DNA of 64,000 nucleotides, taken from the NCBI GenBank assembly GCA_033026295.1, contig CM065180.1, positions 19,683,523 to 19,747,522 of the forward strand, given 5' to 3'. This DNA comes from Channa striata. Taxonomy: Eukaryota; Chordata; Actinopteri; Anabantiformes; Channidae. Below the pieces are notes generated by a model. The model did no database searches and had not been told where the DNA came from. It saw only the letters and a list, made by a program, of their open reading frames with translations. Below, piece by piece: positions 50,994 through 62,971 of the stretch (within the stretch, counting starts at the first letter, position 1; each line of letters begins with the position of its first letter). The position numbers and the translations under genes were made by a program.

Positions 50994-53900
50994 TCACAAG
51001 ACGTTACTTTCTGGTTTCACGTCGATCTTCAGCTTCTGCTTCTGCATCACCATCTCTAGTTCTGTGGCTTTATGCACGTCCTGAGAACACAAGGCACAAA
51101 ATAAATCAGTGAATCGCTTGATTTTTTTTCTTTAAATATATATGAGATAAATCTTCTAATTTAGTGCTACAAAATCCACCAACTGCCACCACTGACCTAC
51201 TGTAAAAGGTCAGTGTACTCTCTGTAAGCTTAGACTGGCCCAGGACCCATGAACCCCCATCCCCCAAAGCACAAACACACACACACACACAAACATTCAC
51301 AATGCAACCAGAATAACACTATTCGAACCTCGAGAAGCGACTTCTGCACCATTATCTGGCTGTAAACTCTCGTGCCTTCGTCTGGTAAAACCTCTCGAAG
51401 CTCCTCTTTGTTCAGGGAAAATAGCTGCGCTCCGTTTAAAATGCCCAGACTCTCTACCGTCCTAAAAGTGGAGAAAGAAAACAGAATCCAATTACTGAAA
51501 CATAAACATTATATTTCTTTATTCCAAAAAAAGTTATGCGGTTATGTCCAGCTCAACTTAAAGTTGCATTAAATGAACACTAGCAGGAAGGTGATGTGGA
51601 CAGGTGAGGGCGCTAGTGTTTCCTTTATTCATCCGGGTCATCTGATCACTGACCACGGGGACATTTGACCTCTGACCGGTGAAACATCAAGAAGCAATTC
51701 CCTTAACAGTGTCCCCGCACTGGACCCATAACATCTACTTCTAATTCCAACCTGAGCCATTTTCATGTCGGAAACCATAGAGATGCCTGGTTCTAATCAT
51801 TCTGACACAGAACCCAGAGGAACCAGTGAGTCTTTAGGAACTACTCTTGTTTTCCTGAGCTCTGGACACTCACTGCGGACCGAAGCCCTTGGCGGTGAGC
51901 CACGTCCGGACCTCAGCGGGCGGCGAGTGGTAGTTCAGGGGGACAGTAGTCTCAGCCGTGCGGGGAACCACCAGCCGGCGGCCTGAGCCTCTTTTCCCGG
52001 CCAGTCGCTGGAGAAGCTCGTCATTCATTATAAGGACTGAACAAACACACACAAAAATTATCTCACAAAACTATCAGTTATAAAGTTCTGCAAAAACTGA
52101 TTTTCAATTATTGATTTATATTTGCTTCTGGCTACATTTCTGCTTGAGATTCCAAGACGTCACCGATAACATATTTAATTCAAACAGTAGAATCTCTATG
52201 TCTGTCATTTATGAATAATCTTACCTTTGTCACCGTCTCCTTCGATGGGTGTGGATGGCACAACCATGGTCTGCGGCCGCAGCGGTGGGATTTTAGCAGT
52301 AGGGCTAGTCCCAACTGGGCTTGACGGAGCATATGAAAAGGACGTGGCCCGAGGGGAAATGGGCGCCTTCTGTTGTGGAAGAGCCGGAATGAATAAAAAT
52401 GAGATGACACGGTGACACAAACGCCAAAACTCTGTGTCTGCACTCGTACCTTTGACTCTGTGCGTGACACTGAACTTTCCCTCCAACTGTCGCTCACGGA
52501 AGACAGAGGCTCCAGGATATTAAAGGGGACAAATCCAATCTGGTCAAAGCGATTCCGACACTTCCACCATCTCTTTGACGATTCGACTACCTGCAGAGAG
52601 AAGACCAACGAATCAGCTGAGTTTTATGAAATTCCTAAACCTACTGCATCTGCTCTTGCGGGTGGAGCACCAGCTGCTCTTGTGTCGCGGCCGTTTACCT
52701 CCAGTGTTTCTCCTTGTAGCACAGAGAGTTCGCTGCTGTTTCTAGCCACAAAGTCATAACTGCAGCAGTAGAGTCGCTCACTCTCAGGTGGGAGACCATT
52801 TCCGTCTCTGAAACAGAAACATCATTTAAAGGAAAGATGGATTATCGAACTGATTTTCTTAGGAAGTGCACGGTTATGGCTCTCCTTTGGAACTATCCTT
52901 TCTTACACTTCATCCGGGTGCTGCACTCTCTGTGCAGACAGGGTTTGTGCTTTCCCACTTTCCCTGAGAGCATCTTGTCTATGCTCTGCCTCGATGGGGT
53001 CCTCCATGGGCTGCCCACTGGAGCCAGAGACACGAGGCTGCCACCCGTCCAGAAAGACAGGCAAGTATGGAGGAACCGACACACTGAGGTCCGACCTGGG
53101 GAACGAGGGAAGGAGAATCACGTTAGATCCAGGTGACGCACTGTCAAACATGGATCCACGCACTCACACATAAATACACAGACCGGGGTGAAGTCCAGTT
53201 GGGTCCTAATAAAGTCCAGAGTTCATTTTCCTGCTCAGTCACATGCTCCTGAAGGAAAGAAACGGCCCCGCTGGTCATAGCGGGACTCACTACCGAGGCC
53301 CCTAACGCTGGCCCTCCCGTGGTTCTCACCATCTGTAAAAGAGACGGTCGAATCAGTCGGCGTCACAGAGAGCGGGAAGCTACGGCGACAGACATTAGGA
53401 CGACTCACAAGTATAAGAGGCACGAAGACGTGATGCAGCAGCTGTGGGGCATCAGGTTGTGAGATGGATGACTTGAGACGATGCTGCGGTGAAACAAGCC
53501 GGTAAATAAAGTGATTTACATCGTCATCTCTCATAAATGTCCAGTCACTTAGTGGATAATTATGACTCGACTGATCTCACCAGCAAACAGAAGGAGTACT
53601 TGATCTTCTGGAAGATGTCCACGAATTCGTCCTGTGATGGAGGGACAGCCTTCATGGTCAACAAATCATCTGCACACAGGAAAGCACAATCTCAGCTCTG
53701 GCTACAAGAACTCAAATAAGGCAGCTCATGTTTCAAATATCAAATATTGATGGCAATACTGATTTTTGGATGATATTTAGGAATCTGGAAACATCTGCAT
53801 AAAACCCCAAGTTTTAAGTTTTCATGTTTAAGGGTAATACACCGTTCCATGACCGATAGTGACTGTGTGAAGGCGTGGAGTTGCTTGTTCGAGCTTGTTC

Positions 53901-56734
53901 CAGCACACGCTTCCCTACGAGGCAAAGTCAGATGCAGTGACTAACACTTCTTAGTACATTTGTACTTTTATTGCTCCTAGTCTTATCTGGGGTCACACCT
54001 TTGTCAGCAAACCCTGGGAAACCTAGGAAACACCCAGGTCATGTTGCCAGGCCGACACAGGTCGAACACGGGTAGACACAAACAACTGAAGGACGCCCTC
54101 ACTGACATTTTCACTAAGTTCTTTTGGTTCCAGTTTGAACAGTGCATGTCATTAAATGTCTGTCTGACTTTACTTTATGAAAATATCCCTGCTTTAAGCT
54201 AAAAGACGCCTCCAGGTGACATCACTTGGAGGAATCTTCTGTTCAGTTGATGTTATCTAGTCACTCGTACTGTGATGGTTGTAGTCATTGGATAACCTGC
54301 TCTTCCGGAGCTCCTCCACATTTGTCAGCAAGAAGCAAAGAAAGAGTTTGAAAGCATTTACACCCGTTTTTACACCGTGTAGATTTACACCCTGAACTAG
54401 AGCCACAGAAAACAAGTTAAGGTATCGGTGAGGTCGCCCTTTAAACTCCCCTTCACACCTATCGGCAGTGCCCAGTAATACAGAGGAACATCAGCCTACA
54501 ACGAAAAAGCCCAAGGTTTGGAATAAAATGCTGCCGGTGCCTCTAGTTCTTCATTTCCGAGTGCAGCAAGGTTTTAATTCTAATATAGTACCGGTTTAAA
54601 GGCTGTAAGGCTTTTTTTGTGTTCCTTTAATTGATGGTGGACAATGTGGAGTAAAAGGAAGCCAGGCCGGAGAGAGAAGGACATGCAACAAAGGTCACCG
54701 GGGCCGGGACTCGTGCCCTGGACCTGCTGCATCCAAACGCTTGGCGAACACGTGTCCCTTGAGTTTGTTTTTCACTTGCGTTCTGCTTTGACTCCTTCTT
54801 GCATGAATTAACCCCGACGCCATAAACATCCTTGCTTACAGCAGGGAAGAATTTTCTGAACTACCTGAAGGATGTTCTTTTTGGCTTCCTGCCTGTTTGC
54901 CTGCTTCCTGCGTGTAAAGTGGTGTGCCAGCAGTCAGTCCGTGTCCTTCTTCTTCTGCAGCTCTCTGCCAGGCTGCATTCAGCCACATCCTGCAACGGCT
55001 GTAATCAAGCCTCACATTTTCCGATTTTTTTTTTCCCACTTCAAACCAAACTCCTACATGTCACGACACTATGTTGTTGTTTGGTTCTATTTTCGGAGGC
55101 TGCATTGTTTACATGCAAACAGACTTTTTAATCCAAGGTGACTTACAAATGAGGAACACACACACCGGGAGCAACTTGGGTTCGTTGTCTTGCAGTCAAA
55201 CCGGCGACCCTGCAGTTAGTGGATGACCCACCGTAGCTCCTGGGCCTCAGTTGCACCAAATTACATTTCTACTAGTTTTCCGCACTGTAATTACTTCACT
55301 GGATGGAGAGGAAGCTCTCACCTTCTTTGTTGTCCTTCTTCTTGCTCTTCCTGCTTCTGTTCCTCCTCCTCTGGTCGAGGACACTCTGAGCTTCAGCCGT
55401 CTGCTGCAGACGCGACATGAATCGCTCCACATCATCAAAACAGTGGTTGAGAAGCTCCTAATGAAGACACACAATGTATGTTTTAAACTCAACATTTATC
55501 TCAAATACATGTAAGGAGTGGAAATGAGCATTCACATTTATTTATTCGAGGTAGTTTCACTAGGAGGAAACCTTACTTGTGCAGTAATGGCCTGATCACG
55601 GTCACACAGTGTTAAGACGTAGTGAACTACATGAAACTAAAGTTGTAGTTTAATCTACATTTTCACATCTTGTGGTTAAAGTACTTTTTTCTCATTTCTT
55701 GTTATTATTTTTACAGTGCTTTTCTAAAATGTGCGTGTTGAAGATTGTTTTCTTTGTCATGCTTTCGCAAGTCAGATGGTACAAACTGGCTCATTGTTTA
55801 ATTAACCATTGCAGTTAATGGTTTGAAAAGAAAATAAGTTACTTAATAAGTAAATTTTTGTTTGCCTTGTAGTCAGATAATGCAGATCTTATCCTTGTGT
55901 CAAGCCTGTGGGGGGACTCCTGAACGGAAAACATTTCACTTTAGTTTCACTTAATTTGAATTAGAATTGCTGACTCGGTGTACTGACTGTAGTTTGTGGG
56001 AGGCAGGTGTCTGACGGAAACTAAACCAGACATTTCTCTCTTTTGTTTTACGTACGACCTTAAAATCAAGTAAGCAGTTTTTTTTCCAGTACTCTCAGCT
56101 GGTTTGATTATAAATCATCTTAAGTAGTATATTATTTTTGGGTATTAAGGAATTTCTCGATAATAAAGATTTCTCTCCAGAGAAGTTTTGCCGTAGTTCA
56201 TCTACTTCCAGTGCGAGGTAACTGGTAGCTTGCAGAAGTTCAGTATCTACCTGATCATGTCACTGGACCAGCGTAGACGAAAGGCCTTGCTCACGGGCTT
56301 GTGTCAGCGGTATTACTGCCATGGTGGCCTTTGGCAAAGCTGCTCGGCACACATTGGCATTTTCTTTTACTTTGAGATAAAGTGATAACCGATAACACAC
56401 TTTGCTGTATCTAAGTGTATTAAAACAATGATTTCGGCAGTTACATACCACTTCTCTCTCGGCATTCAGCGTGGACGTCTGATTTGTCTTGCTGCCACCA
56501 TTTGCTGAGTGGAGGAAAATACAAAACAATTTAAGCAATAAAACACTGTCCAAAAATAACAAGGCTGCTGCACGAGGCTGGTTGACTGTGGCAGGATGGT
56601 GAACGATTAATTTTACCTTTGCCAGAATTTGTGTGGATGGACTGAGCAGTGGCAGGAGGCTGCTCTCCTGCAGGTATCATGACTCGGACACCCGACGGCT
56701 TTCTGGCGTCCACTGAAGGAGGCGGTGCAGACAT
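50994..56734 (-). CDS. EPS8-like protein without visible PTB domain
   Basis: EPS8-family adaptors link receptor signalling to Rac and to actin capping and bundling. Exons in coding order: 56734-56617, 56504-56449, 55457-55322, 53669-53581, 53483-53409, 53332-53184, 53095-52907, 52807-52699, 52590-52450, 52369-52225, 52036-51874, 51461-51329, 51080-50994; 1590 nt, 529 aa, in phase across all joins. Order: Pro/Ser/Thr-rich start; helical region with LLNHCFDDVERFMSRLQ then a basic RRRNRSRKSKKK run; EDDLLTMKAVPPSQDEF; VVSPAMTSGAVSFLQ; VPPYLPVFLDGWQP; SH3 domain (YDFVARNSSELSVLQGE to SKRWWKCRNR and GFVPFNILEP); Pro-rich linker; NDELLQRL; SAM-like actin-binding end with TVESLGILNGAQLFSLNKEEL. The ATG at 56734 follows an acceptor directly, so it may be internal. 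EPS8L1 seems the nearest relative, but EPS8L2/L3 are possible, so no symbol is given. Confidence 0.88.
51275..51290. repeat. (CA)n microsatellite
   Basis: Short CA run in an intron near the 3' end of the EPS8-like gene. Confidence 0.85.
54211..54441. repeat. Degenerate relative of the 8133-8483 TIR element
   Basis: CGCCTCCAGGTGACATCACTTGGAG near 54211 matches the core at 8249. AACCTGCTCTTCCGGAGCTCCTCC near 54296 matches 8337-8356. The right end GGTGAGGTCGCCCTT matches the terminal repeat with one change. The part before that end resembles the reverse complement of the left end of the first copy. The left terminus is not visible. It lies in an intron of the EPS8-like gene. Confidence 0.65.
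54625..54760. repeat. Fish interspersed repeat fragment
   Basis: GAGAGAAGGACATGCAACAAAGG followed by CCGGGACTCGTGCCCTGGAC resembles a frequent fish repeat that reads AAGGACATGCAGCAAAGGGC then GGGACTCGAACCCGGG. Recognition is from memory; the class is not assigned. Confidence 0.5.
55125..55245. repeat. Fish interspersed repeat fragment
   Basis: ATCCAAGGTGACTTACAAATGAGG, then GGGAGCAACTTGGGTTCG, TTGCAGTCAAACCGGCGACC and CCTGCAGTTAGTGGATGACCC follow the order of a common fish repeat (TTTATCCAAAGCGACTTACA to CCCTGCGGTTGGTGGACGAC). In an intron of the EPS8-like gene. Confidence 0.6.
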
Positions 56735-56739
56735 CTGCT

Positions 56740-57955
56740 GAGTGTGGGTGCAGGCGGTGAAATCAATTGAATGCTGTAATGCAATATGGAAGTGATTTTT
56801 TTTCCCCAACCAGCTCATTTTTCTTTCCTATGTCTTTAGAAGTACATAGATTCATGTACTGTGAAGGATTTTGCCAAACTGATAAAATGTTCATCTCAAC
56901 TTTATCTGAATGTGCTTAAAAAAACATTCCACTAGTTGTAAGAATGTGGAGTAGTTTGTGTGTGCATGCGAGTAACAGATGACACCTAAAACCACCATCC
57001 CCTAGATGCACGGTATGCACATGACACATCCACCAAAACTCGACTGAGAAACCGTACGGCTTCATTTTAAAAGTCAAACCTTGGTGCTTTGCAAAGGCAG
57101 CGTTGCCCTTTTGCTCGTCTTGAAACCAGCACACACTTTTTTTAAAGCTCGACAAGTTACTTCAAATGCCTTTGTGCAATTTTAGTCATTCAAATGTATA
57201 AAGACAAAGCGAAGGACTTTTCAAAGTTGCAACAGATTTCTGACAGGAGAAGAACATCCTGTCGTCCTTCCGTCTTGTGAGAGGTGTCCGGTGCCGGCCT
57301 CTCTCTGTGCCTCTCCTTCTGTCTCCCTCCATCTCACAAGTTCACACAAAGTAAACACCTGAAATCTACATGCATCACTTTACCTTTTCGAGCAGTTTGA
57401 TGGTTTAAATCCACGGCACAAAAGAGAATCCTCGTGCTGAGCTGAGCGTGCCCTGAGCTCTGCTGTTTACAGGAGTTCCACCTTCCTGAGATATGTAGGA
57501 ACGAGAAAAACAAGTCGGACTTTTCCTACGCAGGTTGTCTGCGTTGTTGTCACTCCAATACACACACACACACACACGCTCCCTTCCTCCCTCCCATTCT
57601 TCTCTCTGCATCTCTGTGAGCCTCCCCTTCCTTGTGACAGGTATTTCCGTCAGCAAGGGCCTGTGGCTTGTGCCAAAGGGCTAATGTGATCAGCTACGCA
57701 TACCATTCCAGAAATGTGGAGCGGTCATTATCACCCCCTCCACACACACACAAATTCAGCGACATCAAGTTTCTTTTGAGACGGTGTCACAGCTGAGGCC
57801 AAAAAAAACTCCAAAACTGGGCTGAAAAAAAAACTGGAGACTTCTGTTTTAACTGATTTTAGACCAATTTCTAATTTGTCACTTGTGTCGAAATTCTTGT
57901 AGAAAATAGAATTTATGCAACTGCAATTTTATCTAGAGGAAAATAAAATATTTGA
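56740..57955. other. Upstream flank of the EPS8-like gene
   Basis: I looked on the minus strand for a PTB-domain exon and found none. A (CA)n run lies at 57560-57577. The purine-rich stretch read on the minus strand near 57260-57350 could be a 5' UTR exon, but no splice site pins it down. Confidence 0.4.
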
Positions 57956-57959
57956 CCTT

Positions 57960-58700
57960 TTTTAATTTGTTTTTAGGATTGTCACAGCCCTGGTAATGGG
58001 CCATAGCTTTGGATAATGGCAGTTTCTGCTATAAATGCTGTTGGACCATAGTTTTGTCTCATTTGGATCAGTATGTAGGAATTCAAGGTGTTGGTAATAA
58101 ATTGTCAATTCCCCCATGGAGTCCCACAAGGATTTATTCTTGGTCCTATACTTTTTCATTATATTTACTCCGATTAGGTTCAATTGTTGAGAAATGGACG
58201 GTTATTATTTTACTGTTGTGCTGGTGAAATCTTCGTCTATTTGCCTGTGAATGTGAAGAAAAGCAACTCCTCACAGACTTGGACAGACACTGAACTTCCT
58301 ACATGCAAATGTGTGCTGTTTGGGGGACCCTGGATGTGGATCAGCTTTGCCTGGTGGCCCCCTGCCTATAATCAGCAGTGGTGAAGCCCTTTCTTTGTTG
58401 TTGTTGCTCTTGACTAAAGGCAGTTCAAACCTTTATCAGCCTTAAAATTGATTGTTGTCAAGCTCTTTATGTTGGAATCTCTCAAACATCACGGTCACTG
58501 CTTCAGCTGGTTCACAATGCAATTTTTTTGCAGGCATTTGACGTTGGTGCAGCCATTTTTGTAAGACATTACTGCATTTTTGCACATTTAATTGTGGTTT
58601 TATTTACTTGTCTTGGGGGTTCTGCTCTGATTTTTTTGTGAAGCACTTTGCGATGGGTGTACAAACGTTCTTTGGTTGTAGGGACAAATTAATTAATGCT
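57960..58700 (+). mobile_element. Decayed LINE2-like reverse transcriptase fragment
   Basis: Split between frames, the plus strand near 58110-58170 still reads like the LINE2 reverse-transcriptase block around VPQG..LGP..F, followed by a degraded catalytic region. Further on there are remnants of LQLV.NA near 58500 and the tail GTGAAGCACTTTGCGATGGG near 58640, typical of this LINE group. There are frameshifts and stops, so it is inactive. Confidence 0.6.
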
Positions 58701-58739
58701 GGTTTGAGGCGTTTCTCTCTTTATACCTGTACAACCGCG

Positions 58740-59630
58740 TACCAATTATAGTCATTCATTCATGAGTCATATATTCATGAGAATAGTCATCAAACTGATT
58801 TTGGACAATTTATAATCAATTCTCTAATATATACTGGCTAAAGTCATATGAGACCAAAAAGGGAGGAGGCTGAGGCCAAAGCTTATTTAGACACCCCACC
58901 CTGTTCTAAATGCCTCTTCACATGACATCACTGAACAGACAAAGAAGTAAATTAATGAAGATATTTTAGACGTATCCGTGCCATAAAGTAGCAGACAAAC
59001 AGGAAGACATCATATGACTAAACGAGTTGTTGCTTCTTGACACAAAGTTGTGTTACACTGTCAGTTTTATAAACCCAATGCGAGTTTTGGATTAATTTAA
59101 TTAAGTTTATTTCATATAATCATCTCTCTAATTCCTCTGTTTGTTTAACGTAAAGTTTAATTTAAGGTTATAAGAACTGTCTCTTTCTTGAAATATTATT
59201 ATGATATGATATCTGAGCAATTTTAAAGTCTGCTGTATATGATTTTACAGCTTTCTCGTGAAAAGTTAAGTCTGGATTAGTTCGGGTTTTATGGACTGAT
59301 AGTTTGAACAGTGCAGTTTATATTTAGCCGTCTCATGTATAAGTGTGGCTGATTTTGATGGTTTTGAATTTCCCTGTATGAATTATGAGGTTTCCAACGC
59401 AGCTTGTGACACCAAATCCCAGCTTAATTTTGTTTACTCGCTGTGTCAGCACTATGTATTTCTAATTTCACATCCCTATTTATCCTTCTGGTGTTGAATA
59501 TCATATATTTTGTCTGACCACTTTCTTAATATTTGTAGTTCCCCTTTTGCTTCATTCAGCACATTTTCTAAATCTTTTCCTGTAAAAATACATTTCTGTC
59601 ATATGAGCATATCATAGACTTAAACAGTTA
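58740..59630. other. AT-rich intergenic DNA
   Basis: No gene, repeat class or regulatory site recognised. Confidence 0.5.
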
Positions 59631-59639
59631 TTACACTGT

Positions 59640-59820
59640 CCCAGGATCCTTTACATGTAAATTAGGGAGCTTTGAGACTGACCCCTGTGACCTGGACATA
59701 CTGGTATCATCCTTGAGATAGACTGGTGGCCTGTCCAGGGTGTCCCCCGCCTCTCGTCCACTGACAGACTCCAGGCCTGAGGAGGATAAGCAGTTACAGC
59801 GTGGACTGATGGATGGACAT
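59640..59820 (+). mobile_element. LINE2-type 3' tail
   Basis: ACTGGTGGCCTGTCCAGGGTGTCCCCCGCCTCTCG, then GAGGAGGATAAGCAGTTACAG and a final TGATGGATGGAC: the LINE2 3' end in sense orientation. It is the same family as the antisense tail at 22752-23045. Confidence 0.75.
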
Positions 59821-59829
59821 GCTGCATCT

Positions 59830-62450
59830 ATTCAAGGAAACTTTGTAGCCGTGACTGTGCAACACTTCACGTGTCGTATCTTTTTAATTTGTTTAACAGT
59901 AAGTTATGATCTATGGCACCAATAACCTGCTTTCTTTGAAAAACCCGATTAGCTGAAGGGAAACTAAGAAGCTTAACTGAATTGTTTGTTCATTTGTTAG
60001 GAAGCAGATAAATACAACATATACATGATTTTGTAGTAAAAAAACAAACTCTGAGGGTTATGCCAGCTTTTTTAGTCCTTCAACTGTTAGCAAACAATGA
60101 TTAGAATAATACATTTGATAACTGGTTTCTGAAGTGTAAGACAAATTTACTTTGACTCAAAATAATTAAATATAAATGTAGACCAGATAATAAAGATAAT
60201 AGTGGGTGTGTCGTGCATCTGAGCCTGCTGAAAATTGGGTTTGACTTTACCATGAAGTGGTGAAGGAAGTAGTTGTAAAATTTAAATGGTTTAACCGCAA
60301 ACAACAATCAACAGAGAAGCAAAATGCTATTGAGCGTCGCTAAAGGAAGTGTAATTCCCCCGTTGACTGTATTTCTCAGTGACTGTCTCAGCAGTCTACT
60401 GATGTCTTCATTATTTTAACTGCTTCCAGTCTTACAACACTCCTGTCAACTTGATGAATTTACAGCAGGGACTGCTGGTGAACAGTGACACCAACTGGTC
60501 CGTTGTGGTTGGATTCCTTCCGTCAGGTTTGACTTGACTGATTCACAAGTGGGAAACTGCTCAAAATGAAAATGAAATGTGTAATGGGCAAATACTAGAA
60601 ATACCTGAGCATATGACTCCTACGCAGGTGCAAAGAATTCTCTGTGGTTCCAGTTTTGTCACTGCTGACTAGTCTTCATTATTTCCTGACTGCTTTAATG
60701 AGGCTCATTCTTCAGGGCCACAGCATTATCAGTATATAAGCAATAATCCATATGCTGTTGTGAGGATTCAGTCATCAGATTCACTTTTATCATGTTGTAG
60801 ACGTCATAATGTTTTAGACAGCAGAACTAAAAAGCTGGGGGTTTATTTTTACATGCCCTTTCCCTCCTTTTTATGTCAGCTGCTCTGCTCCGACGATCCA
60901 GTGGGCTTTGTCTGCAGAGGTCATCGCCAGAATTAAGCTTGACTCGCAAAATACCTGTCGTAATAGGTTTTTCAGCTGATCTCCACAAAACAACATGAGG
61001 CGTCAGTTGTCTTTTGGGAGCTTTATCAAATAATAAGTGAAGTCAGGTCAATTTAATCTATAAATAATATAAATCATAGAGAATAACCTGCACTTGCAAG
61101 TGTTTTAATAACGGTCTTTTTTTCCCTGGGAGTATTTTTTGATGCTTAGTGTCTCGGCACAGATGGCTGCACTGTTCCTCCCTGAAACTCCGTGTACTGA
61201 TAAAATACTCCTGAAGAACAAATTAGGAAGCGTCAACCAGGTCAGCAACACAAGTTAGGGTCGTTCTTCTCATTAGCCGAATATCATTGAACAAATTGTT
61301 CCGCGAGGCAGAAATCTGTATGTGTCCATGCAAGTAGGTCAAAGGTCAAAACACAAAACCCTAAAGGCACAAATATGTACAAAGATTTTCATCACACTTA
61401 TTACTGTGTTGCTCTCAGCAATGCACCAGCATCTTTCTAACTTTAGTACAAGGCTTTTGCAGTAATGTATACACACCTGCCATTCTCGGAAAATCATTTT
61501 ATTTTCAGGCGTGTGTTTCAACACATACAAACTGTGCTATCCTGAGTTCATACAGTTGTTCAAACAGGATGTACATCAGAACATTTCAGCACATTTTTCC
61601 ACCACAAGGATTTTTCTCAACAGAAACCAATAATCACAGCATCTGTTTTTTCGTGTCCATTTCACACAGATTATTAATGCTATATTTATTTTTAAAAACT
61701 AAAACCCTCTCTTTCTTGCTATAAAATCTGCAGTGGACGTTTTTTTTTCCCCACTCGATCGTTGACCAGGAAAAGCGCAGGCCTACATTCCAGAGAGCAT
61801 TCTTGGGTCTGTCTCTTCATCATGTATATGTTTCCAGCCATTTTTTTTTTTTTTAGGTAACCAACTCCATATATCGTTCTTATCTCACCGGGAAATATTT
61901 GCTTTTTTCAGGCCTCAGTATCATCTTCTTGACTTTCACAGTCACCTCTTCACGGCCTTTGTGAGGACTCCCCATTGTGAAGGACAACTCCAACCCATTC
62001 TACGTGTCAGCTCTGACTCATGTATGAGCATGAATGCAGGGACACACAGCCGTCCAAGGGCCAAGCGTCCAATTATTTACAATCGCTACAATTTGGACAC
62101 TGTGTGTCAACAGTCACAAAGAGTTCTTTCAATATTGACTTAAACTCAACCAATTAAACTGAGACTTGGCACGTTCACATATGTTTTACTTCACACACAG
62201 CTCTGTTTTATACATTAATGCCGATTGTTATTTTACTCACAAACTATAATTTTACACAATATAAACTATGTCTCCCTCCAGGAGAGCTGCAGTATTAAAC
62301 TGCTGTCAGTAAATACTCCGTGTACGTATCACTTTAGTAGGCCACTAAACATGTAGTTTATATGAATAAGATGAAATCAGGATTTATCACTTTTATCAAC
62401 AGTCAGTCCGGTCAAGGTGACTCAAAAAAAGCTGCTCGAGATTCATTACG
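59830..62450. other. AT-rich intergenic DNA
   Basis: No gene recognised on either strand. Short open frames here have no domain or splice support. There is a T-run at about 61845. Confidence 0.5.
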
Positions 62451-62581
62451 TATCATTTTACGCGCAGCCGTCGCGCGTCATTTGGCTGCACGGAGTCTCC
62501 AAGTAGAACAGCCAGCGCCTGGACTCCAGCGACACAATCACAATCGGGGCCTGTGTTACAAACCGGCCTAAATGCAGTGAG

Positions 62582-62602
62582 GTTTTTTTTTTTTTTTTTT
62601 TT
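62582..62602. repeat. Poly-T tract
   Basis: About 20 uninterrupted T residues just before the GC-rich promoter region. Confidence 0.95.
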
Positions 62603-62639
62603 AATCCAGTGGACGCGTGCGCGCGCACACGCACAGCGG

Positions 62640-62971
62640 TGCGCGTTCTCGTGTTGCCCCCGCCCCACAAACGGGCCCAGCCCCTTCTCTCTCCCCATTG
62701 GCTGAGCGGCGCCAACTTCATCTTCTTTTCTTCGTGGGCTCGCGACGACACGTTTGCTCCGAACGCGAGAAAACAGAGCCACGCATCGGCCCCGCAACGT
62801 GGTTCAGGTCATTTTTTCCCCCCTCCTTTATAAGTCGCTTCCAGTTGGTTGAACAGAACCAAACCCACTAAAGGGAAGAGTGTCAAAGTCGGCTCGACAA
62901 AAGGAGACAAAGAGCGAGTGTCTGAAACCCGTGGAAAGCGTCCACGTCCGTGGGAGCGTGCTGTCAGCATG
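62640..62971 (+). promoter_or_regulatory. Promoter and first exon of a downstream plus-strand gene
   Basis: A GC box (CCCCGCCCC, about 62657), an inverted CCAAT box (ATTGG, 62697-62701) and a TATA-like TTTATAA (62827-62833) stand in standard order. CCTTTATAAG overlapping the TATA is close to an SRF CArG box, with one mismatch. Transcription would start near 62860. The exon ends with CAGCATG at 62971, followed by donor GTACGT, so it contributes only the start Met or is all 5' UTR. Calmodulin and cofilin/destrin genes have such ATG-only first coding exons, but the next exon lies outside the window, so the gene cannot be named. Confidence 0.6.

Noticed and set aside
51765..51986. Plus-strand open frame opposite the EPS8-like C-terminal exon
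   Set aside because: The minus strand encodes the conserved SAM-like segment with correct phase on both sides.
62453..62797. Minus-strand frames of 97-114 aa with poly-Lys over the right-edge promoter
   Set aside because: The Lys run is the poly-T tract read backwards; the region looks like a plus-strand promoter.
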